19,622 bases of DNA from the NCBI GenBank assembly GCA_902465435.1, contig CABQNH010000036.1, positions 1-19,622 on the forward strand. The letters are read 5' to 3'. The DNA comes from an uncultured Eubacteriales bacterium. GTDB lineage: Bacteria; Bacillota; Clostridia; Oscillospirales; Oscillospiraceae. The notes under the pieces were generated by a model, which worked only from the letters and a program-made list of their open reading frames with translations, had not been told where the DNA came from and did no database searches. Positions 14,381-19,622 of this stretch are shown here, piece after piece (the stretch's first letter is position 1; every line of letters starts with the position of its first letter). Made by a program: the position numbers and the translations under genes.

Positions 14381-14860
14381 TTACTTCATTTTCCCGTAAT
14401 CCTTTAAATGGGGAAAGGACAGCTGGCGCAGTGCCTCAAAGACGGTCACGGCGACGGAATTGCTGAGGTTCAGGCTGCGCGCCTCCGGAATCATCGGGAT
14501 GCGGACGCAGCGGTCGCGGTGCGCCTCCAGAAACGGCTCCGGCAGGCCCTTCGTCTCCTTGCCGAAGAGCAGGTAGCAGCCGTCATGATAGGAAACGTCC
14601 GTATAGCAGCGCGGCGCCTTCGTGGAAAGCAGATAGAACTCCTCCACCCGGTTTCTTGAAAAGAAGTCCGCAAGATCCCGGTAAACGCAAACGTCGACCA
14701 GGTGCCAATAGTCCAGTCCGGCGCGCTTGACCGCCTTATCCGAAATATCGAAGCCCAGCGGCTCAATGAGATGCAGTCGGCTGCCCGTGGCGGCGCAGGT
14801 TCTCGCAATGTTGCCGGTGTTCTGCGGAATTTCCGGCTCGACCAGTACAATATTCAGCAC
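14381..14860 (-). CDS. trmL: tRNA (cytidine/uridine-34 2'-O)-methyltransferase, GTG start
   Basis: 159 residues, a minimal SPOUT-fold methyltransferase of normal TrmL length. It methylates the wobble base of leucine tRNAs using S-adenosylmethionine. The three SPOUT motifs are clear: NTGNIARTCAATG near the N terminus, LLFGKETKGLP in the middle, and IPMIPEARSLNLSNSVAVTVFEALRQ at the C terminus, which forms the trefoil knot and SAM pocket. The start is GTG at 14860 (MLNIVLVEPEIPQNTG); GGGAAGGGG lies about 10-12 bases upstream. It is divergent from mrnC and has its own promoter. The MITE-like element lies between it and pgk. Confidence 0.95.
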   Translation of the reverse strand: MLNIVLVEPEIPQNTGNIARTCAATGSRLHLIEPLGFDISDKAVKRAGLDYWHLVDVCVYRDLADFFSRNRVEEFYLLSTKAPRCYTDVSYHDGCYLLFGKETKGLPEPFLEAHRDRCVRIPMIPEARSLNLSNSVAVTVFEALRQLSFPHLKDYGKMK

Positions 14861-14904
14861 GACGCGAAAAAGACCCCTTCCCGCACTTTGGTTTTACGTT
14901 GCAT

Positions 14905-14933
14905 ATTCTATGATAAATTTCGCAAAAATTCAA
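14905..14933 (-). promoter_or_regulatory. trmL promoter
   Basis: Minus strand: -35 TTGAAT (14928-14933), a 17-bp spacer, -10 TAGAAT (14905-14910), 44 bp before the GTG start. Confidence 0.55.
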
Positions 14934-15002
14934 CACTTTTTCTTTGCTTTTCCCGAAAATTCACAAGAAATTAAAAAACTTCATCTAACTGCACATCTGC
15001 GC

Positions 15003-15031
15003 TTGCAATTTTCCCGCCTGTTTCGTACAAT
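15003..15031 (+). promoter_or_regulatory. mrnC-rqcH promoter
   Basis: -35 TTGCAA (15003-15008), a 17-bp spacer, -10 TACAAT (15026-15031). The start point would be near 15038, giving a leader of about 47 bases. Confidence 0.6.
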
Positions 15032-15052
15032 GTAGTGGATAACAGAGAAAAG

Positions 15053-15068
15053 TCCCCGTTTTCGGGGA
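15053..15068 (+). other. Leader hairpin before mrnC ribosome binding site
   Basis: TCCCCG/CGGGGA with a TTTT loop, ending 5 bases before the SD GAGGAG (15073-15078). It is a short, stable tetraloop-type stem that may protect the 5' end or tune ribosome access. Confidence 0.35.
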
Positions 15069-15084
15069 AGAAGAGGAGCTTTTT

Positions 15085-15498
15085 GTGAACGATTATTTCC
15101 ATTTAACGCTTTCGCCGCGCGAGGTGAATGCCGTCAGCGCGCTCGGCCTTGCGCACATCGGCGACGGCGTGTTTGAGCTGATGGTTCGCGCCTATCTGTG
15201 CTGCGAAGGACATTCCAGGGCGGGTGAGCTGCACCGGCTGACCGTCTCCTATGTCTCCGCGCCGTCGCAGGCGCGATTTTGCGCGACGCTGCTGCCGCTT
15301 CTTGACGAGCAGGAGCAGGCGTTTTACCGCCGTGGCTACAACGCCCATCCGCATATGATCCCCAAGAATGCCAGCAAGCACGAGTATGCTTGTGCGACCG
15401 GATTGGAGTCGCTGTTCGGCGCGCTCTATCTTTTGGGCGAGACCGACCGGCTAAACGAGCTGTTTTCCATGCTCATGGAGGCGCGCCATGCCGTTTGA
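15085..15498 (+). CDS. mrnC: Mini-ribonuclease III, GTG start
   Basis: 137 residues, a stand-alone RNase III catalytic domain without the dsRNA-binding domain, as in bacterial Mini-III, which matures the ends of 23S rRNA. LAHIGDGVFELMVR (22-35) is the RNase III signature with Asp27 and Glu31. YRRGYNAHPHMIPKNAS and ATGLESLFGALYL (104-116, catalytic Glu108) complete the active site. The GTG at 15085 follows GAGGAG at 6-base spacing. The last 11 bases overlap rqcH, so the two are translated from one mRNA. The family often sits beside cysS and rlmB; here its partner is rqcH. Confidence 0.95.
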   Translation: MNDYFHLTLSPREVNAVSALGLAHIGDGVFELMVRAYLCCEGHSRAGELHRLTVSYVSAPSQARFCATLLPLLDEQEQAFYRRGYNAHPHMIPKNASKHEYACATGLESLFGALYLLGETDRLNELFSMLMEARHAV

Positions 15499-17242
15499 CG
15501 CCGTATTTCTCTCCGCCGTCCGGCGAGAATTGGAGCAAAAGCTCATCGGCGCAAAGGTCGATAAGGTGCAGATGCCCGCGCGCGACACCGTCATTCTGCA
15601 GCTGCGCACGCATTCCGGCACGGAGCGTCTGCTTTTGAGCGCAAATTGCAGCCGCCCGCGCGTGCATCTTACGCGCGCGGTCATGGAGAATCCCGCTTCG
15701 CCGCCGATGTTCTGTATGCTGCTGCGCAAGCATCTTTCCGGCGGGCGCATTGCGGCGCTTTCGCAGCTTCCCATGGAACGCAGTCTGGAAATCACGCTCG
15801 ACTGCACGGATGAAATGGGCGAGCCGTCGCGCAAGCGGCTGATTCTGGAGCTGATGGGGCGCAATTCCAACCTCATTTTCGTCGGGGCGGACGACCGCAT
15901 TCTGGACTGCGTGCGGCGCGTAGACCTTGCAATGAGCGAACGGCGGCAGGTGCTGCCGGGGCTTTACTATCAGCAGCCGCCGCAGCAGGAAAAGCGGAAC
16001 CCCTTAAAAACGGACGAGGCAACGATTTTCGCGCTTCTTTCCTGCGTGCGCAGCCCGAAGCGCTTTGACAGCTTCCTGCAGGAGAATTTCGTCGGCCTTT
16101 CGCCGCTCATCTGCCGGGAGCTTTCCTATGATCTGTTCTCCACGGTGGAGCTGGATCTTCTGACGCTGACCGAGGCGGAACGCGCGCGCGCCGCAGGCAG
16201 GCTGTTTACCGCCTTCCGTGCGCTGACCGAGAAGCCCGTGCCGACGCTTCTGACCAGAAACGGCGAGCCGTGCGACTTCACCTACCGCCCCATCCGGCAG
16301 TATGGCGGCTATCTTGCACAGGTCGAGCTGGAAAGCTTTTCGCAGCTTCTCGACCGCTTCTATGCCGAGCGGGAGCACGCCGAATCCATGCGGCAGAAGG
16401 GGCAGACCCTGCGCCGAGCCGTGACGAACCTGCGCGACCGCACGGCGCGGAAGCTCGCCGTGCAGCGCAAGGAGCTGACCGCGACCTATGATCGCGAGCG
16501 GCTGCGCCGTCTGGGCGATATTGTCACGTCCAATCTTTATGCCATTGCACGCGGGCAAACCCGTCTGACGGCGGTAGATTTTTACGACCCGGAGATGCGC
16601 ACCATTGAGATTCCGCTCTCGCCGCAGCTCTCGCCGCAGCAAAACGCCGCCCGGTTTTATAAGGACTACGCCAAGGCAAAGCACGCGGAGAAGATCCTGA
16701 CGGAGCAAATCGCACAGGGCGAGACCGAGCTTTCCTATTTTGAGAGCATTTTGGACGAGCTGAACCGCGCCGAAACGGAAAAGGATCTTGCGGAAATCCG
16801 CGCAGAGCTTTCGGACGGCGGCTATGTAAGGGACCGGGAGCAGAAGAAAAAAATCAAAACCGCCCCACAAAAGCCGATGCAGTTTCGTTCCTCGGACGGC
16901 TACACGATCTACGTCGGCCGGAACAACCGGCAGAACGATCTGCTCACGACCAAGCTCGTCCAGCGCGGCGATCTTTGGCTGCACGCGCAGAAGATCCACG
17001 GCAGCCACGTTATCATCGAAACAAACGGAACCGTGCCGCCGGACTCGACCGTCACGGAGGCGATGGAGCTGGCGGCCTACTTCTCGCAGGCGCGGCAGGG
17101 ACAGGGCGTGCCGGTGGATTATTGCCCGGTGCGCAACGTGAAAAAGCCGAACGGCGCAAAGCCGGGCATGGTGGTCTACGAGCGCTATTCCACAGGCTAT
17201 GTCACCCCGGAAAAGGAAAAGGTAGAGGCGCTCCGCGTATAG
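15488..17242 (+). CDS. rqcH: RqcH (Rqc2/NEMF/FbpA family) ribosome quality-control factor
   Basis: 584 residues, normal length. RqcH binds obstructed 50S subunits carrying peptidyl-tRNA and recruits Ala-tRNA to add C-terminal alanine tails that mark the peptide for degradation. Domains: NFACT-N from MPFDAVFLSAVRRELEQ including ELMGRNSNLIF (121-131); a middle helical region; a coiled coil (about 290-430); and NFACT-R with DGYTIYVGRNNRQND and DLWLHAQKIHGSHVII (about 495-510). The conserved Asp-Arg pair (D97/R98 in B. subtilis RqcH) is Glu97-Arg98 here. Older annotations call the family fibronectin-binding protein. The ATG at 15488 has GGAGG 6 bases upstream inside mrnC; the 11-bp overlap implies translational coupling. 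Confidence 0.95.
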   Translation: MPFDAVFLSAVRRELEQKLIGAKVDKVQMPARDTVILQLRTHSGTERLLLSANCSRPRVHLTRAVMENPASPPMFCMLLRKHLSGGRIAALSQLPMERSLEITLDCTDEMGEPSRKRLILELMGRNSNLIFVGADDRILDCVRRVDLAMSERRQVLPGLYYQQPPQQEKRNPLKTDEATIFALLSCVRSPKRFDSFLQENFVGLSPLICRELSYDLFSTVELDLLTLTEAERARAAGRLFTAFRALTEKPVPTLLTRNGEPCDFTYRPIRQYGGYLAQVELESFSQLLDRFYAEREHAESMRQKGQTLRRAVTNLRDRTARKLAVQRKELTATYDRERLRRLGDIVTSNLYAIARGQTRLTAVDFYDPEMRTIEIPLSPQLSPQQNAARFYKDYAKAKHAEKILTEQIAQGETELSYFESILDELNRAETEKDLAEIRAELSDGGYVRDREQKKKIKTAPQKPMQFRSSDGYTIYVGRNNRQNDLLTTKLVQRGDLWLHAQKIHGSHVIIETNGTVPPDSTVTEAMELAAYFSQARQGQGVPVDYCPVRNVKKPNGAKPGMVVYERYSTGYVTPEKEKVEALRV

Positions 17243-17383
17243 GAAGACTGCCAAGCAAGTCCGTAACCGTCAAAACGGAAAAACATCTCCGGCGATTTCC
17301 ATGAAAAACGTACCCATTTTGTTTTTTAGGGACAATTCAAACAAATGCGGTTCAAAAAGTAAATCCTATCTATTGTTCGGTTT

Positions 17384-17428
17384 GAAACCGTCAAAACGGG
17401 AAAATGCTTCCCCCGTTTTGACGGTTTC
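17384..17428. repeat. Perfect 17-bp inverted repeat after rqcH
   Basis: GAAACCGTCAAAACGGG (17384-17400) pairs perfectly with 17412-17428 around an 11-base loop. The word AACCGTCAAAACGG also occurs once upstream at 17265-17278. There is no T-run on the plus strand after the stem, so it is not a classic terminator, though it could stop or stabilise rqcH mRNA. The rest of 17243-17515 holds no gene; another small stem lies at 17443-17462. Confidence 0.6.
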
Positions 17429-17515
17429 GAACTATATTTACCGGCTGCGCGGGCGCACAGCCGTACCCGCTGCAGTGTTCTTTTCCTGCGCCGGAAAAAA
17501 ATTTTAGAAAAGGGC

Positions 17516-17544
17516 TTGACATTTCGCTTGTATCATTGTATTAT
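17516..17544 (+). promoter_or_regulatory. Promoter of GntR-ABC operon
   Basis: Consensus -35 TTGACA (17516-17521), exact 17-bp spacer, -10 TATTAT (17539-17544). This is the strongest promoter visible in the window. The start point would be near 17551, a leader of about 27 bases. Confidence 0.8.
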
Positions 17545-17564
17545 ATTGCTAACACAATGATACA
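17529..17564 (+). promoter_or_regulatory. Probable GntR operator
   Basis: TGTATCATTGT (17529-17539) and ACAATGATACA (17554-17564) are perfect complements with a 14-bp gap. The pair brackets the -10 and start site and ends just before the SD GAGGAGG (17565-17571). Binding there would block the promoter, and the pair could also form a hairpin near the ribosome binding site. The placement fits autorepression by the adjacent YtrA-type regulator. Confidence 0.7.
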
Positions 17565-17577
17565 GAGGAGGTTGCCT

Positions 17578-17952
17578 ATGGACTACACGTTTTCCAACAG
17601 CCAGCCCATCTGGATGCAGCTCACGGATATTCTGACCGAACGCATCGTCACCGGCGTCTACCCGGCGGGCGAGCGGATCCCAACCGTGCGCGAATTTGCG
17701 GCGGCATTCGGCGTCAATCCCAACACCATGCAGCGCGCGCTGACCCAGCTGGAAGCAGACGGTCTCGTCTGCACGAACCGCACGGTCGGCCGCAGCGTCA
17801 CGCAGGACGACGCCGCCATCCAGAAAACAAGAAGACGTCTGGCACAGGCCAAGATTGATGCCTATCTCAGCGGCATGGCACAGCTCGGCTTCTCGAAGGA
17901 GGAAGCCGCCGCGCTGCTCGCCGAGGACGCATCCGGCGAATCACAAAAATGA
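17578..17952 (+). CDS. GntR-family (YtrA-type) transcriptional regulator
   Basis: 124 residues, the short YtrA subfamily: an N-terminal winged helix-turn-helix (about 12-75) and a small helical C-terminal segment for dimerisation instead of a large ligand domain. QPIWMQLTDILTERIVTGVY, GERIPTVREFAAAFGVNPNT and MQRALTQLEADGLV are the diagnostic GntR wHTH pieces. The ATG at 17578 follows a strong GAGGAGG at 6 bases; an in-frame ATG at 17536 lies in the operator. YtrA proteins usually repress their own ABC operon and respond to envelope-acting antibiotics or cell-wall stress; the inducer here is unknown. The ABC ATPase gene follows after 14 bp. Confidence 0.93.
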   Translation: MDYTFSNSQPIWMQLTDILTERIVTGVYPAGERIPTVREFAAAFGVNPNTMQRALTQLEADGLVCTNRTVGRSVTQDDAAIQKTRRRLAQAKIDAYLSGMAQLGFSKEEAAALLAEDASGESQK

Positions 17953-17966
17953 AGGAGTAATAAAAT

Positions 17967-18677
17967 ATGGAACAAACACTGATTTCCTGTCAGGGATTAA
18001 GCAAAAACTTTGACGGCGTACGCGCGCTCGACAACGTAGATCTCGCAGTCGGCACGGGGCGCATCATCGGCCTGCTGGGGCCGAACGGCTCCGGCAAAAC
18101 AACGCTCATTAAAATTCTCTGCGGTCTGATTCAAAAGACCTCCGGCACGGTTACCGTAGACGGACACGAGCCGGACACCTACACCAAATCTATCATCAGC
18201 TATCTGCCGGATCGGATGTATTTTGACGATCATGCGCGTGCCGTCGATATGCTCAAGCTGTTTTCCGATTTCTATTCGGATTTCGATTATGAGAAGGCGG
18301 AATCCATGTGCGCCAGCCTCGGCATTGCGCTCAAGCAGCGGATCAAGGCCATGAGCAAGGGCACAAAGGAAAAAATGCAGCTTGTGCTGGTCATGAGCCG
18401 CAAGGCAAAGCTCTATCTGCTCGACGAGCCGATTGCCGGCGTTGACCCCGCCGCGCGCGACTTTATTTTGAACACAATTCTCACGAACTACAATTCGGAG
18501 GGTACCGTCATTATTTCCACACACCTCATCGCGGATATCGAGCAGGTGCTTGACGAAGCCATTTTCCTGCAAAACGGGCATATCGTCCTGCATGATACGG
18601 TAGATAACATTCGCGAACGCGAGGGAAAGAGCGTGGACGCGCTGTTCCGCGAGGTATTTCGCGCACACGCACTGTAA
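17967..18677 (+). CDS. ABC transporter ATP-binding protein
   Basis: 236 residues, one nucleotide-binding domain. Walker A GPNGSGKT (38-45), signature variant MSKGTKEKMQ (129-138) in place of LSGGQ, Walker B LYLLDEP with Asp153/Glu154, D-loop AGVD, and switch His186 in STHL are all in order. The Q-loop position reads YLPDRMYF, lacking the usual Gln, as I recall in several relatives of this ABC-2 group. The ATG at 17967 is preceded by AAGGAG. It energises the membrane protein encoded 15 bp downstream. Similar GntR-ATPase-permease sets export antimicrobial peptides or help detoxify the envelope, but the substrate cannot be read from sequence. Confidence 0.94.
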   Translation: MEQTLISCQGLSKNFDGVRALDNVDLAVGTGRIIGLLGPNGSGKTTLIKILCGLIQKTSGTVTVDGHEPDTYTKSIISYLPDRMYFDDHARAVDMLKLFSDFYSDFDYEKAESMCASLGIALKQRIKAMSKGTKEKMQLVLVMSRKAKLYLLDEPIAGVDPAARDFILNTILTNYNSEGTVIISTHLIADIEQVLDEAIFLQNGHIVLHDTVDNIREREGKSVDALFREVFRAHAL

Positions 18678-18692
18678 GGAGGAAAAGAAAAC

Positions 18693-19481
18693 ATGCTTGG
18701 TAAACTTTTAAAATACGACAATCGTTCCATGTTCCGCCTGTTTCTGCCGCTCTGGGCGGCAATTCTGGTGCTGTCTTTCATCAACCACTTCACGCTGTTC
18801 CGTCTGTTCAGCAGCACGAGCATGAATCTGCCGAAGACGGTATTTCTAATCGCCTACATTCTTCTGGTTTCAGCGGTCTGCATCATTTCCGTCGTCTACA
18901 TCATCCAGCGCTTCTACTCCGGCCTTCTGCGCGACGAGGGCTACCTGATGTTCACCCTGCCGGTCAAGCACTGGCAGCTCATCACCTCGAAGCTGCTGAC
19001 CGCGCTGCTGCTGGTTCTGTGCAGCATCGTTGTCGGCGTTGCCTCCACCGCGCTGTTAGCGGGCAATAAATTCCCGTGGAAGGAGATCTTCGCGTGGCTC
19101 CGCGAGATCGACTGGAGCTTCAAGAGCGTCCTGCTTCTGGTGCTTCTGATCCTGCTTCTGGTCTTCAGCGTTGCAAAGACCGTTCTGCATTTCTACATTT
19201 CCATGGCGATCGGGCAGCTCTCCAACAAGCGCAAGGTGCTCTGCTCCGTCGGCGCGTTCTTCGGCATCAGCCTGATTTTGAACACGATCGTAACGACGCT
19301 GTTCAATTCCCTGCTTGTTACACCGGCCGAGGACTCCACGCTGTTCCGCTCCGTGAGCGATACGCCGCTGGATGCCGCGCTTCTGAGCGTCGGGCTGTAC
19401 CTTGGCGCAACGCTGCTGCAATGCGCGATTTTCTTCTTCCCGACCGAGCTTCTTCTGCGCAGGAAGCTGAACCTCGAATAA
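18693..19481 (+). CDS. ABC-2-type transporter membrane protein
   Basis: 262 residues with six predicted membrane helices (about 14-34, 49-71, 98-122, 144-170, 184-205, 232-252). The cytoplasmic stretch RDEGYLMFTLPVKHWQLITSKLL, just before helix 3, is characteristic of Firmicutes ABC-2 permeases paired with YtrA-type regulators and likely contacts the ATPase. The ATG at 18693 follows GGAGG. It is the last gene of the operon; a U-tailed terminator follows about 57 bp later. Only one permease gene is present, so a homodimer is likely. Substrate unknown. Confidence 0.88.
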   Translation: MLGKLLKYDNRSMFRLFLPLWAAILVLSFINHFTLFRLFSSTSMNLPKTVFLIAYILLVSAVCIISVVYIIQRFYSGLLRDEGYLMFTLPVKHWQLITSKLLTALLLVLCSIVVGVASTALLAGNKFPWKEIFAWLREIDWSFKSVLLLVLLILLLVFSVAKTVLHFYISMAIGQLSNKRKVLCSVGAFFGISLILNTIVTTLFNSLLVTPAEDSTLFRSVSDTPLDAALLSVGLYLGATLLQCAIFFFPTELLLRRKLNLE

Positions 19482-19538
19482 GCATATATAGAGCAAAGGA
19501 GCCGGGCGGTTCGCCCAATGTCACTAAGTTAAGAAAGG

Positions 19539-19573
19539 CTGGGTCTCGCGGAAATGCGGGGCCCGGTTTTTTT
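19539..19573 (+). terminator. Intrinsic terminator of GntR-ABC operon
   Basis: An 11-bp stem with three G-U pairs (19539-19549 with 19556-19566, loop GGAAAT) is followed directly by seven T (19567-19573). A small stem GGGCG/CGCCC precedes it at 19504-19516. Confidence 0.85.
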
Positions 19574-19594
19574 GTAACTATTTTCAAAAAACAC

Positions 19595-19600
19595 TTGACA
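19595..19600 (+). promoter_or_regulatory. Possible -35 box of a gene beyond the window
   Basis: A consensus TTGACA lies 22 bases from the window end after an AT-rich stretch. A -10 at normal spacing would fall past the edge, so this cannot be confirmed. Confidence 0.25.
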
Positions 19601-19622
19601 AATACAGTAAAATGTGCGGCCT

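Noticed and set aside
1..19622. tRNA, rRNA, CRISPR array or prophage genes
   Set aside because: No cloverleaf, rRNA-like stretch, regularly spaced repeats or phage-type genes were seen by eye on either strand. A tRNA or covariance scan would be needed to exclude small RNAs fully.

Overview
The window is chromosomal DNA from a GC-rich, anaerobic, Gram-positive bacterium, most likely a gut Clostridia of the Oscillospiraceae/Ruminococcaceae type. Support for this comes from the strong Shine-Dalgarno (SD) sequences, the oxygen-sensitive glycyl-radical ribonucleotide reductase, the arginine deiminase genes, mini-RNase III next to RqcH, a YtrA-type GntR-ABC cassette, and a CBS protein starting MNILFFLTPK. 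Family placement is inferred from protein style; no database search was possible. Seventeen protein-coding genes are supported. I see no tRNA, rRNA, CRISPR array, prophage or intact insertion sequence.

Layout. (1) 1-3434, minus strand: nrdD, preceded by a promoter overlapped by NrdR-box-like sites, followed by an M28/M20-like peptidase homologue that appears to lack key catalytic residues, then a hairpin cluster at the window edge. (2) 3685-6696, minus: a MATE efflux protein and an NhaC-type transporter. (3) 6883-10058, plus: arcA (arginine deiminase), arcB (ornithine carbamoyltransferase) and an EamA/DMT transporter. The NhaC-type gene diverges from arcA and may supply arginine or exchange ornithine. 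No carbamate kinase gene is present here. (4) 10298-14860, minus: a membrane-anchored coiled-coil protein with a metal-binding motif at each end, a CBS-pair protein, tpiA, pgk and trmL. Two 163-bp copies of a non-coding, MITE-like element with TA at both ends lie in opposite orientation, one at the 3' end of the CBS gene and one directly upstream of pgk. (5) 15085-17242, plus: mrnC and rqcH, overlapping by 11 bp, which joins rRNA maturation to ribosome-associated quality control. (6) 17516-19573, plus: a GntR (YtrA-type) repressor, an ABC ATPase and a membrane permease, with a textbook promoter, a perfect 11-bp inverted-repeat operator and a terminal intrinsic terminator.

Most of the window is ordinary housekeeping and accessory metabolism. 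I did not find a clearly new defence or mobile system. The items most worth following are the paired MITE-like elements around the CBS-tpiA-pgk block, the double-zinc coiled-coil membrane protein, the apparent pseudo-peptidase behind nrdD, the NhaC-type gene paired with the arginine genes, and the GntR operator.
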